From contig NZ_KZ845672.1 of NCBI RefSeq assembly GCF_003313465.1, positions 46,574 to 110,573 of the forward strand: a stretch of 64,000 nucleotides of DNA. Direction: 5' to 3'. Under the pieces are notes generated by a model, which worked only from the letters and a program-made list of their open reading frames with translations, did no database searches and had not been told where the DNA came from. How positions within the stretch are numbered: position 1 is the first letter of the stretch; each line of letters begins with the position of its first letter. The translations under genes were made by a program, and so were the position numbers. Shown here piece by piece: positions 17,536 to 26,045 of this stretch. Source of the DNA: Thermoflavimicrobium daqui. GTDB lineage: Bacteria; Bacillota; Bacilli; Thermoactinomycetales; Thermoactinomycetaceae.

Positions 17536-19980
17536 CTAATGAATTCGAATCTTGGTGCTGATCTGTGGATAACGTAATTGAATCTGAGCCATTATGCGTA
17601 ACACCTGCTCAAAGTCTTTTTGACCATTCGTATGTAGTACATCACCTAGAATGGATAACACAATTTCTGCCATCTCTTCTGACTGTAGCCCCAGATCAAA
17701 TAACAATAATATAGCTGCTTTCTTTAATCTGCGACCTTTCCCTACATAAAACAGAACCGTTCGGAAAAAGTGAGCCATCTTTTGTAATTGCTCTTTCTCT
17801 TGTAATTGCGTTTCTGCTAGTTGTAGAGCAAATGCTTGCACTTCTAGATAAGGGCTTTCGCTTGCGCGTATCATCATTTCAGGTAAGTCCAATTGCTTTT
17901 GATAAATCTGAACCATTTCCATCGCAAACATCTGTACATCCGTCCGTGAGCTATCCAATAAGCCCATGATCAGATTTGGTGTTACTTCATCATCGGATAG
18001 CGTTTTTAAATAGCCAAATCCCCACTGACGGGTATCATCAAAATCCGTTTCAACTAAAACGAGAAGATGATCTACATCAGCTTCATTCATGCGACGAATC
18101 ATCACATCCCGTGCCTGTTTTCGTATCAAAGCAATCCGATGCCTTGCTAACTGAACGAGTTGATCGATCGATAATCGATTTAACTCTGATTGGTTACTTT
18201 CTAGTAGCTTAAAACCCAGTTCATGAAGTTCTGTTAAATCACTATGTAATAAATCAAGAATATCTTCGATGGAAACACCTACGCGTATTTCTTCCCAAAG
18301 GATTTCTCCCAGTATATCTTTCGCTAGGAACTGTCGAAGCTCGTCTGAGATTTCTCGACTGGTCATGTATTTCCAACAATTGCTAATTAGATTTGGTAGC
18401 ATAGGAACTAACCAAAGCTTTCGATCCTGTAAAAGCTGTATCGCAAAATTTTGCTCATCTTTCACTTCCGTTAATATAAGCGACGTCAAAAATGACTGAT
18501 CTAACTGTAAATATTCAAAGTCACGTAATAATATAGCTTGTGCTTTTTCTCGAATTCCCAAATTTTGATGGTGCAAATAGGGAAGGAGATCATTGATGTC
18601 ATAGGGATTACGTGTATGATCAATATAGTCCAATACCATTTTGATAATTTCCTCATCTGCGTATGAGTAGTAGTAACGCTGACTTTGCTTTTGCAATGGT
18701 TTTATCCACTCTAATGAAGCATATTCAATCAACACTTCTTCCCAACATCTAAACAAATCCCTATATTCATTAAAATACCAATAGTATTGCTTACTTAGAT
18801 AAGATAATAACTTGGGAATTAACTGAGCAATTTTTTCTTTTGGTAACTGATCCGTATACTCGGTAACAAAACTAAAGGCTCTTTTTCTAACTTCCCAATG
18901 TTCATGCAATAAGAGGATAGCTAAAATATCAATATCTACCTGCTTCATATCTAAGCGCTTGATTAATTCTTCTGTCACAAATATAATTCGTGCTGCTGGG
19001 GTTCGATAATTTATCTCTTCTAACAATGTCGCAAAAATCTGGGCTGATATGTTTTGTAAATAATTTGGATTTCCCTGTTGCAAAGCACGAATGGCAAACT
19101 GGATCACGGGTTCTGATTGTGCTTCTCTAATTAATCGCCACAACTGATCGGGTTGTTGATCCCACAGCTCAGGAAAAGCTTCTGCCCTTTCATTAAGGCT
19201 ATAAGCTAGTTGATCCGGTTTTACCTTCCATTTCCCATCTCGATAAACCAATATGGAACTATGACGATAAAGGATATGTTTAAGTAAATGTTGATACCGC
19301 ATAGGAACTGGATGATTAAGATAGGAACCGGTTTTTGGATCTCGATAGTGTACATAACTAAACTCCCCACTCCGATAGCATAGGAGAAGTTCGGTGGCCA
19401 TCTTCACATAGTCAGCAGACTTTTGCTCTCCTAGCTGCCTGAGTGTCCGCCAAGCTCGTCGTTGTAAATATTTCTTGGTTTGTGGCTGAAGAACGATCTG
19501 TTCATAATTATCAAAGCGATGATCCCAAAGATAAGCCAATCGCCCCCATACAGGAGCATCTTTCCTCCTATCGGCTAACTTAAAAATTCCTTTTATATAG
19601 CGATAAAATTTATCAGAAAGCGGAATTAAAGTATATGCATTTGAACTATAACGAAACTTCTCATTCAAAGGAGCAACACTTGACTCTAAATCCCATTTGC
19701 CATAAGTGGTTAAAAGTTTCAATAATCCTTCACGTGCTTGCGGGCGTGAATCTAGATACAATGCCCAAATCCAATCCCCTGATCGTTTCTGCTCGCTTGG
19801 CTGATCGGAAAAATCAAATGCGTATTTCATTAACTGTTCTACAAATTCAGGATCACCTTGATCCAAAGATTGTTGTAATGAAGCTGGAAGAGGTGTAAAG
19901 GCTTCTTCTTTTTCCCACCATGCCACATAACTTCTTGATTTTCCTGACCGATTTGGCTCAGTTTGATCATGATAGACCAT
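17536..19980 (-). CDS. ARM/HEAT-repeat protein of the retron operon
   Basis: An 814-residue, almost wholly helical protein. From about residue 330 it is a chain of HEAT/ARM-like repeats (e.g. HEHWEVRKRAFSFVTEYTDQ, HQNLGIREKAQAILLRDFEY, ALIRKQARDVMIRRMNEADV, RTDVQMFAMEMVQIYQKQ). The N-terminal part contains VAWWEKEEAF and a WALYLDSRP stretch I do not recognise. No catalytic motif was found, so it may be a scaffold or an effector of unknown type, as in ARM subunits recalled for type XIII retrons. AAGGAGG precedes the ATG. The terminator of the proximal non-coding RNA ends only about 24 bases upstream, so transcription must come by read-through. Confidence 0.82.
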   Translation of the reverse strand: MVYHDQTEPNRSGKSRSYVAWWEKEEAFTPLPASLQQSLDQGDPEFVEQLMKYAFDFSDQPSEQKRSGDWIWALYLDSRPQAREGLLKLLTTYGKWDLESSVAPLNEKFRYSSNAYTLIPLSDKFYRYIKGIFKLADRRKDAPVWGRLAYLWDHRFDNYEQIVLQPQTKKYLQRRAWRTLRQLGEQKSADYVKMATELLLCYRSGEFSYVHYRDPKTGSYLNHPVPMRYQHLLKHILYRHSSILVYRDGKWKVKPDQLAYSLNERAEAFPELWDQQPDQLWRLIREAQSEPVIQFAIRALQQGNPNYLQNISAQIFATLLEEINYRTPAARIIFVTEELIKRLDMKQVDIDILAILLLHEHWEVRKRAFSFVTEYTDQLPKEKIAQLIPKLLSYLSKQYYWYFNEYRDLFRCWEEVLIEYASLEWIKPLQKQSQRYYYSYADEEIIKMVLDYIDHTRNPYDINDLLPYLHHQNLGIREKAQAILLRDFEYLQLDQSFLTSLILTEVKDEQNFAIQLLQDRKLWLVPMLPNLISNCWKYMTSREISDELRQFLAKDILGEILWEEIRVGVSIEDILDLLHSDLTELHELGFKLLESNQSELNRLSIDQLVQLARHRIALIRKQARDVMIRRMNEADVDHLLVLVETDFDDTRQWGFGYLKTLSDDEVTPNLIMGLLDSSRTDVQMFAMEMVQIYQKQLDLPEMMIRASESPYLEVQAFALQLAETQLQEKEQLQKMAHFFRTVLFYVGKGRRLKKAAILLLFDLGLQSEEMAEIVLSILGDVLHTNGQKDFEQVLRIMAQIQLRYPQISTKIRIH

Positions 19981-20000
19981 TTTTATCCCTCCTTACTTAA

Positions 20001-20173
20001 AAGGCCCGACCCTTCAGGAGGATCGGGCTCTTTGTAGAACTTGTCTACTAACACTCTCTAGAGTTGGTTTTGTTACTGTTAAGCGTCAAGCCATGTTCCG
20101 AATATGAGACACAATCACATACATGGTGTTACACCAGGCTAATAACTAGACAAGTCACCCTTTATTTAACACT
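20001..20173 (-). ncRNA. proximal msr-like RNA lacking the msd stem; probable leader
   Basis: Transcribed from its own promoter towards the ARM gene. It carries a1 ACTTGTCTA (complement of 20147-20155), an msr-type hairpin (CTGGTG TAA CACCA, about 20123-20140), conserved GTCTCA and AGAGTGTTAGTAGACAAGT blocks, a2 (20039-20047) and a terminator stem GCCCGA/TCGGGC (20004-20028). a1 and a2 are 9-bp complementary. Between them are only 91 bases (20048-20146 including flanks), and the long stem present in the distal copy is absent. It ends just before the ARM start codon, so it may act as an attenuator. Confidence 0.75.
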
Positions 20174-20179
20174 GCCATA

Positions 20180-20208
20180 AGTATATATGTTCGCATATTG
20201 TTCGTCAA
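20180..20208 (-). promoter_or_regulatory. promoter of the proximal msr-like RNA
   Basis: TTGACG (complement of 20203-20208), 17-base spacer, TATACT (20180-20185). Box sequences, spacing and much of the spacer (ATGCGAACATA) are identical to the distal copy's promoter. Confidence 0.85.
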
Positions 20209-20293
20209 TAGGAAGATTTTATTTTTTCTAAATAAAATTGTATAAACTGAGTATGTAATTTTTACTAAAATAAATTAAAAGTATATAGATAAC

Positions 20294-20560
20294 AAAAAGC
20301 CTGATCTTAATAAAAGATCAGGCTTTTGCACAACTTGTCTACTAACACTCTTCGAACTTGGTTTCGCCACTGAACAGGACCCTATATGGGGTACTAGTTG
20401 ATAGGAGCGGCTACGCCTCCTTAGGCGACCTATCAAACTAGTACCCCATATAGGAGGCCTGCCTAAGTAGCGCGGAGCCGAGTGACGAATGTGAGACATT
20501 ATTGCATACATGGTGTAACACCATGCTAATGGCTAGACAAGTCACTCTTTGCTGAACACA
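20294..20560 (-). ncRNA. retron msr-msd RNA with long msd hairpin
   Basis: Predicted transcript starts near 20560. In order on the minus strand: a1 ACTTGTCTA (20534-20542) followed directly by a G in AGC (20533), the expected branching position; msr hairpin CATGGTG/CACCATG (20509-20525); the msd stem, with arms 20429-20454 and 20381-20405 pairing over 25 bp with one bulged A and a 23-base loop holding CGCCT/AGGCG; a2 TAGACAAGT (20333-20341); and a terminator with a 14-bp stem (20295-20327) and TTTTTGTT. The a1/a2 complement, msr hairpin and long msd stem are the textbook retron layout. The branching G is inferred by analogy with Ec86. Confidence 0.88.
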
Positions 20561-20566
20561 TTTACA

Positions 20567-20595
20567 AGTATATATGTTCGCATTCCATTCGTCAA
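20567..20595 (-). promoter_or_regulatory. promoter of the retron msr-msd RNA
   Basis: TTGACG (complement of 20590-20595), 17 bases, TATACT (20567-20572). This is a strong sigma-A type promoter placed seven bases before the expected RNA start. Confidence 0.88.
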
Positions 20596-20765
20596 TAGGT
20601 AAATTTAATTTTTTTAAAAAATACCTCTTATACTTATTTATTAGCAAATTGATATTGAACAAAGTATCATTTATTATACTGCTTATAGAAACAGAGGACT
20701 TCCTACGTAGATATGATAAAAGGGTCCTTTTTCTGCTATTCGCTTGGTTTGGAAGATCGGCTACT

Positions 20766-21656
20766 TTAAATTTTACTTTTATCAATTAGACACTCCAAAA
20801 AAACCTGTCCGCTCCGACTTAAATCGGTTTGCATCGGTAAAACATAAGATAAAGTTCGAACAATCGGCTGCTCAAATACAGAGAGCATCACCATTTCCCC
20901 TCGATCTACTTCTTTTTGTACAACCCAACGAGAAATACAAGTAACACCAATCCCACGTGAAACTAACTCCTTTACTCCCTGATTACTGCTGATCATCAAT
21001 ATATCTTTTAATTGCAGACCCCACTTTCGAATCAAATGATCCATATATTCTCTCGTACCTGAACCTTTTTCACGTGCGATCCATACTTGATTTTGTAAAG
21101 ATTCTAGTGATACATTCGGCTTTTGTTGAGCAAGTGGATGAGAAGCTCCCACGACAAATACCATTTCATCTTCCATAAAGGGGGATACTTTCACTTCTCT
21201 CTCTTGTGTATGACCTTCAATTAAGCCTAAATCTAACTGATGAGATCGAACCTGTTGAACTACTTCTTGTGTATTTCCTACGACCACTTCTAATTGAACA
21301 TAAGGATACTGCTCGTGATAGGAAGTAAGGATCATTGGTAAAATATATTCACCTATCGTTAAGCTAGCTCCTATTTTTAAAAAACCTCGCAATGTATGAA
21401 GATAATCACCCATTTCTTCTTTTGTTTTCTCCCAAAGTTGAATGATTTGTTTAGCACGTTGATATAAAATCTGACCAGTAGGTGTGATTTGTACATGCTT
21501 GGGTGATCGCGATAATAAATGGGTTTGTAATTCTACTTCCAACTGTTTGATATGTAAACTAACGGTTGGTTGAGATAAAATTAGCTTTTCTGCTGCTTTC
21601 GTAAAATTCCTTTCTTCGACAACGGTGACAAAAGTTCGGAGAGCATCATAATTCAT
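20766..21656 (-). CDS. LysR-family regulator, divergent from YeiH-type exporter
   Basis: A 296-residue LysR regulator: N-terminal winged HTH (ALRTFVTVVEERNFTKAAEK ... SQPTVSLHIKQLE) and a periplasmic-binding-like effector domain (LKIGASLTIGEYILP, DLGLIEG, KELVSRGIGVTCIS), close to the CysL/YwfK type linked to sulfur metabolism. It is transcribed away from a YeiH-family gene, the usual target of such regulators. I prefer the ATG at 21656 (MNYDALRTF), as an ATG at 21683 has no ribosome binding site. The 112-base divergent gap should hold the operator; I could not define a T-N11-A box with certainty. Confidence 0.88.
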   Translation of the reverse strand: MNYDALRTFVTVVEERNFTKAAEKLILSQPTVSLHIKQLEVELQTHLLSRSPKHVQITPTGQILYQRAKQIIQLWEKTKEEMGDYLHTLRGFLKIGASLTIGEYILPMILTSYHEQYPYVQLEVVVGNTQEVVQQVRSHQLDLGLIEGHTQEREVKVSPFMEDEMVFVVGASHPLAQQKPNVSLESLQNQVWIAREKGSGTREYMDHLIRKWGLQLKDILMISSNQGVKELVSRGIGVTCISRWVVQKEVDRGEMVMLSVFEQPIVRTLSYVLPMQTDLSRSGQVFLECLIDKSKI

Positions 21657-21768
21657 TCGCTTCCACTCTTTCTGTTTAATCATTAAAAAAACTAATCTTA
21701 ACGATAGTATATATTTATTTTACTTATGATTCTTCGTGCTTTATCCTTAAAGCAGGAGGAAGAAAACC

Positions 21769-22767
21769 ATGGAACAAAAAAAGAATAGTTTTGGTTTTAT
21801 TATAGGATTAATTATTTCTGCAGGAATGGGTCTGCTCGCTAAAGCTCTTTCATCACTTCCTTTTTTATCCATTATGGGACAATTAGTTATCGCTATTCTC
21901 ATTGGAATGATCTGGAGAGCGATTTGGGGCATTCAAACAACATGGCAAGGTGGAATTGCTTTTTCAAGCAAAAATCTATTGAGATTTGGAATTATTTTAT
22001 TAGGAGTTCGTCTTAATCTCGCTGATATTTGGAATGCAGGACCTAAGCTCTTGCTGCTAGCGGTTCTTAATTTAACTTTTGCGTTTATCATTGTCATCAT
22101 ATTATCCAAATTATTCAAAATAGACAAAAACACAAGCCTGCTTACAGCGAGTGGAACTGCGATCTGTGGTGCAGCGGCCATTTCAGCTATTAGCTCACAA
22201 ATCCAAGCTAAAAATCAAGAAACAGCCATTAGTATAACCACGATAGCCCTCCTTGGGACATTATTCACCTTGGGTTATACTTATCTTGCTCCTTGGCTTG
22301 GGTTAAGCCCAGCTAACTATGGGCTCTTTGCAGGAAGTACTTTGCATGAGATTGCTCATGTTGTTGCAGCAGCTGCTCCTTTTGGTAAGGAAGCCATGAA
22401 CTTAGCTGTGACTGTTAAATTAACTCGTGTGGCTCTACTTGTTCCTGTAGCGATTTTGATTAGTTTATTTACCCATTCAACCAATCAAGGACAAAGTCGC
22501 AACTGGAAATCGATACAAATCCCTTGGTTTATTTTCGGCTTTTTATTCATGAGTGGTCTTCATACCTTCCACATCATTCCTGAGACATGGGTTGATCCGA
22601 TCCTTCTCGTTTCTTACTTTTTCATGGCCACAGCGATGGCAAGCCTCGGACTGAATGTGGATATCAAAGAGATTCGTCGTGTTGGTAAAAAGACCATGCT
22701 TGTCGGATTGATTGGTTCTATCTTCTTATCCATTTTTGGTTATTATTTCATTGTATTATTATCGTAA
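21769..22767 (+). CDS. YeiH/UPF0324 family membrane protein, putative sulfate exporter
   Basis: A 332-residue membrane protein with about ten helices. Diagnostic segments: FGIILLGVRLNLADIWNAGP, LLTASGTAICGAAAISAISS, LFAGSTLHEIAHVVAAAAPF and the C-terminal ATAMASLGLNVDIKEIRRVG. YeiH-type proteins are putative anion (sulfate or sulfonate-related) exporters; the transported species is not proven. GCAGGAGGAAG precedes the ATG. The divergent LysR gene is the likely regulator. A palindromic hairpin closes the unit. Confidence 0.9.
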   Translation: MEQKKNSFGFIIGLIISAGMGLLAKALSSLPFLSIMGQLVIAILIGMIWRAIWGIQTTWQGGIAFSSKNLLRFGIILLGVRLNLADIWNAGPKLLLLAVLNLTFAFIIVIILSKLFKIDKNTSLLTASGTAICGAAAISAISSQIQAKNQETAISITTIALLGTLFTLGYTYLAPWLGLSPANYGLFAGSTLHEIAHVVAAAAPFGKEAMNLAVTVKLTRVALLVPVAILISLFTHSTNQGQSRNWKSIQIPWFIFGFLFMSGLHTFHIIPETWVDPILLVSYFFMATAMASLGLNVDIKEIRRVGKKTMLVGLIGSIFLSIFGYYFIVLLS

Positions 22768-22790
22768 TCATATTCTTTTTTATTTAAACT

Positions 22791-22826
22791 AAGGGACATC
22801 AGCTCTTCACGTAACTAATGTCCCTT
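22791..22826. terminator. hairpin between convergent genes
   Basis: AAGGGACAT and ATGTCCCTT form a 9-bp stem with an 18-base loop between the YeiH gene and the GNAT gene; no strong T-run. Confidence 0.5.
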
Positions 22827-22845
22827 ATGTTTCAAGCTATCTCTT

Positions 22846-23313
22846 TTATCTCTTCAGAGGTTTTACCATGGTACACGTTTCAGTGATAAAACCTGACTTT
22901 TCATAAAAAGAATAAGCTCGTTGGTTTTCAGCAAATACATTTAATGCAAGGAGTTTACATCCTTTCTTTCTCGCCCACTCCTCAGCAAAATGGAGTAGAG
23001 CTCTCCCGACTCCTTTTCCTTCTACATGCTCATCAACAGCAATGGAATAAATAAATCCTTTTGGTTCTTTTGTAAAAAAATCGGGAACCACTCCCATAAG
23101 TAAATAGCCTAATAAGTTTTTATCCTGATCTTCAGCGACAAATAGCTCAGATCCTTCTGGTTTTCCGCTGATGGCTTCTTCTGCTAGCCGAATTTGTGCT
23201 GCAAGCATTTTTTCTGAATCACGCCAATCCAGCTGCTTAAATTTTAGAAATCGAGTAGCTAATCCTAAAATAAAAGAATGATCTTCATTGTTTACTGGAC
23301 GGATATTGATCAT
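22846..23313 (-). CDS. GNAT-family N-acetyltransferase
   Basis: A 155-residue acetyltransferase. The acetyl-CoA binding motif A reads SIAVDEHVEGKGVGRALLHF (about residues 90-110), and ALNVFAENQRAYSFYEKSGF is motif B. Transfers an acetyl group from acetyl-CoA to an amine; the acceptor cannot be read from sequence. I use the ATG at 23313 (MINIRPVNNED) because AAAGGTG is seven bases before it; an upstream GTG at 23331 is less likely. It lies about 60 bases downstream of the GmrSD-like gene in the same orientation and could be its passenger. Confidence 0.88.
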   Translation of the reverse strand: MINIRPVNNEDHSFILGLATRFLKFKQLDWRDSEKMLAAQIRLAEEAISGKPEGSELFVAEDQDKNLLGYLLMGVVPDFFTKEPKGFIYSIAVDEHVEGKGVGRALLHFAEEWARKKGCKLLALNVFAENQRAYSFYEKSGFITETCTMVKPLKR

Positions 23314-23372
23314 ATCTAACACCTTTTTCACTCGATTTTACGGTGGCAGTTTGCCACTGTCTAAGTAATCTT

Positions 23373-25451
23373 TTATTCATTATGTTTTTCAAATGATTGA
23401 CGAATGAGTGTCATCACATAGGGGATTTCCTCAATTGAAGAAACTTTAATTTCAATATCACCATTTCCACGATGTCCGATCTTGGATACATCACGGCAAA
23501 TCCCTTTGGGATCATGTACCTCACCGATACCCATATTTAAAAATAGCTTTAAACTATATTTCATTGGAGCTATATCCACAAAGTTGGTTGACATTTTATA
23601 AGCGATATAATGCTTTTTCACTTCTTCTTTAATCGTACTGTCTAAGTCTAGGATTTGTGCTCTGAGTCGTTCAAAGAGTTCCTTTAAACTCCCCATCAGT
23701 TGAAATTGTGTGATCGAGTAGCTTTCACTACGATTTGCTTTCTCATCTTTTTTATATTTTTTTAAGATCTCTTCAGATACATGAGGTAACTTCCAAATTT
23801 CCACTGCTCTTTCTGCTAAAGTCTTAGCTCGTCTCAAAATCTCCTCTTCATCCCACTTCTCCAGTTTAGCTAAGCTACGATTTAGCCAGAGTGGACTATA
23901 CTTAAATCCACCTTCTATCGTTTGCTTCTCGTAAAAAGGTCTATCACTTAACTCTGAATTATATCCAGTTAGGGTTAGATTACCGATCGTATGTAAATAA
24001 GTTTTTTGGATACTTTCCCAGTTTTCACCTAACATTTCCTGCCACTCTTTAGATAAACGGCTATTCTGAGGAAGTACATGCTCAATCGTATAATTTTGTA
24101 CGGAGATTAACTCTTTCCTTTGATAATTCTCCAATTTTCTTAATAGGTAATTTCTATTCCGGAAATGATAGATATCCTTAATTTGCAATTCTCTTTTAAA
24201 CTCATAATCCATAGGGAAGCGATGATTTGATGTTTTTAATAGGAAAATAGCATTCAAACTCTCTAAATATTCATCTTTATTGATCTCCCGAGCTAGTCTG
24301 GCAAACGTTTTATTAAGTGAATTAGGTGGGATTCCACAAATAGCTCGGCGAAATACATAACTCTCTACCAATCGTAGGATATGGATAAATTCCCTCTTGT
24401 CGATTAATTTTTGATCATAATCATGATAGACCTCCATGAGGAATGGATAGGCTACATCTACTTTCAATGTACGAATATCTTGCATGACCAACTCTAGGTC
24501 TAAGTCATTTGACTTTAAAGCCAAATTTAAATAGTAGAGGCCATACTGATAAATATCTTGAATAATCTCTTCAACAGTCCACGCTTTGTTTTTATCCATG
24601 TATTGCTTAAAGCTTTCATAAACGGAATTGATATTTGGAATCTGACCCGTTTTTATTGTTAAATAGTCTCTGATAAATCGGTCAAAATAATTATGATCTG
24701 TTAACTCATCAAACTTTTGCTCCAGTTTATGCCAATAATCATGATATAGCTGCTCTTGTTGCTTAGGCTCTAGTCCCATCAAGAAATAATTTCGAATTAA
24801 ATCGGCTTGTGATAAATCTAAACCTGTCGAATTTAAACTTTCAAAAATAAGCTGAGGGTTATCCTTGTCACGATCCAAAGCAATATCTACTAATATTAAT
24901 TTAGTTAGACCTGTGTATATTTGATCTAGCGTAAGTTGGCTCTTTCTTAATTTGTCTAGAAAAAATTGATAGTTTCGTACGATTTTGATAGAAGCATCTT
25001 CAGCTAGTTCTTTTTCTTCGATGATTTGTATAAAAGTATCTCGATCTTTTCGTGTGAGATACATTTTATATTTCATCTCATCTTCTTCATCTGCGTTAAA
25101 TAGATAATAATTTCGAACCTTCTTGGCCGAAATCATTGTACATTCTTTTTCGCCAGCTTCTAATATATGAGCGAAAGCAGTCAGAAATAAACTAATCGTC
25201 GTTAATCGTTGTTGCCCGTCAATAACTAGCAGCTGTGGAATAGATGTAACTTGATATAATCCTTTTTCAACATAAACGACAGACCCCAGGAAGTGAGCAT
25301 TCAGAGATTCATCCTGTGCTACTCGCTCGATATCATTCCATAATTGTTGACACTGCTTTTCATTCCAACTATAGGTTCGTTGATAGATTGGAATTTGAAA
25401 TTGCTTGATTCCTCTCATAAACTCAAGGAAATTGGTTTCAGTTGCCTTCAT
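23373..25451 (-). CDS. GmrSD-like DUF262/DUF1524 defence nuclease
   Basis: A 692-residue protein of the single-chain GmrSD type, a group including modification-dependent restriction enzymes. The N-terminal DUF262 domain has IPIYQRTYSWNEKQCQQLW and the nucleotide-binding IDGQQRLTT (77-85), with FESLNSTGLDLSQADLIRN near 203. The DUF1524 HNH nuclease has IEHVLPQN (His 458) and HTIGNLTLT (487-495). The last 110 residues look like DUF5655. NTP-driven cleavage of modified phage DNA is the expected role, by family. It sits 2.8 kb from the retron RNAs, supporting a defence island. Confidence 0.87.
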   Translation of the reverse strand: MKATETNFLEFMRGIKQFQIPIYQRTYSWNEKQCQQLWNDIERVAQDESLNAHFLGSVVYVEKGLYQVTSIPQLLVIDGQQRLTTISLFLTAFAHILEAGEKECTMISAKKVRNYYLFNADEEDEMKYKMYLTRKDRDTFIQIIEEKELAEDASIKIVRNYQFFLDKLRKSQLTLDQIYTGLTKLILVDIALDRDKDNPQLIFESLNSTGLDLSQADLIRNYFLMGLEPKQQEQLYHDYWHKLEQKFDELTDHNYFDRFIRDYLTIKTGQIPNINSVYESFKQYMDKNKAWTVEEIIQDIYQYGLYYLNLALKSNDLDLELVMQDIRTLKVDVAYPFLMEVYHDYDQKLIDKREFIHILRLVESYVFRRAICGIPPNSLNKTFARLAREINKDEYLESLNAIFLLKTSNHRFPMDYEFKRELQIKDIYHFRNRNYLLRKLENYQRKELISVQNYTIEHVLPQNSRLSKEWQEMLGENWESIQKTYLHTIGNLTLTGYNSELSDRPFYEKQTIEGGFKYSPLWLNRSLAKLEKWDEEEILRRAKTLAERAVEIWKLPHVSEEILKKYKKDEKANRSESYSITQFQLMGSLKELFERLRAQILDLDSTIKEEVKKHYIAYKMSTNFVDIAPMKYSLKLFLNMGIGEVHDPKGICRDVSKIGHRGNGDIEIKVSSIEEIPYVMTLIRQSFEKHNE

Positions 25452-25569
25452 GCTAAGTTTCCCTTCCCTATAGATTTAACTCCTACTTACGTAGAAATTA
25501 CATTTAAACTAAGTATACTGTAATCACTCTACCCTTTGTTTATTGGATGATAGATTTACACTTATTTCG

Positions 25570-25902
25570 CTATCGCTCTAATAACTCCCGATAAATATCA
25601 TCTTCAATCATAGGTAACTGTTGTTTTCACAGATTTGTAGAAGATCTTCCCGGCGCCCCGCTGACATAAGCACACTCGTAGGATTGTGAAAACATGGAAT
25701 GGAGTATAAAATCGCTTGCTTTCGTTGCTTCTTTTGCTTCGAAATTGTATCGATTATCCATCGGTAAGCCGACTAGATCTATTCCTGCTGATTGAAATAC
25801 ATGTAGAGAATAGAGATAGGAAGGTTGTTCCAAAAATACAGCAGACCCTCGTGGTAAAATCCCTATGGATATTAGTTGCAAAGCTTGATAAAGTTCTGAC
25901 AC
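25570..25902 (-). pseudogene. remnant of MocR-type (GntR/aminotransferase) gene
   Basis: Broken coding sequence seen in three frames. Residues such as LPRGSAVFLEQPSYLYSLHV and GIDLVGLPMD match the fold-type I aminotransferase part of MocR regulators. After a frameshift near 25700 the sequence reads FHNPTSVLMSAGRREDLLQI (the substrate-binding Asn of NPT), and after a second shift MIEDDIYRELLER (the PLP-binding Asp of DDIY). The N-terminal DNA-binding domain and the C-terminal lysine region are missing. The gene is therefore a relic. A + strand open frame over the same bases is not convincing. Confidence 0.75.
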
Positions 25903-26016
25903 TGCTTACTACTATCGGCGGAATCATTACTCTATTGGGTGTTTTTCTAACCAATATAAAACAACTTACAAAGTAAACATAGTCAACTTAAGTAAATAAA
26001 TCTTATTTAACTGAAA

Positions 26017-26045
26017 AGCTGCTAACCTCTATCTGGTTAGCAGCT
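26017..26045 (-). terminator. terminator overlapping the end of sleL-like gene
   Basis: AGCTGCTAACC and GGTTAGCAGCT form a perfect 11-bp stem whose loop contains the stop codon of the coding sequence; TTTTC follows on the minus strand. Confidence 0.75.

Noticed and set aside
20381..20454. Long inverted repeat considered as a MITE or IS end
   Set aside because: It has a single copy, lies between a1 and a2 of an RNA with promoter and terminator, and fits an msd stem better; no target duplication seen.
20275..20785. 78- and 115-codon minus ORFs at 20275-20511 and 20438-20785
   Set aside because: They cross the promoter, stem and terminator of the retron RNA, with no ribosome binding site.
25716..25976. 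86-codon + ORF ending in a hydrophobic segment
   Set aside because: Antisense to the MocR relic; no ribosome binding site or known family, though the C-terminal helix is tidy.
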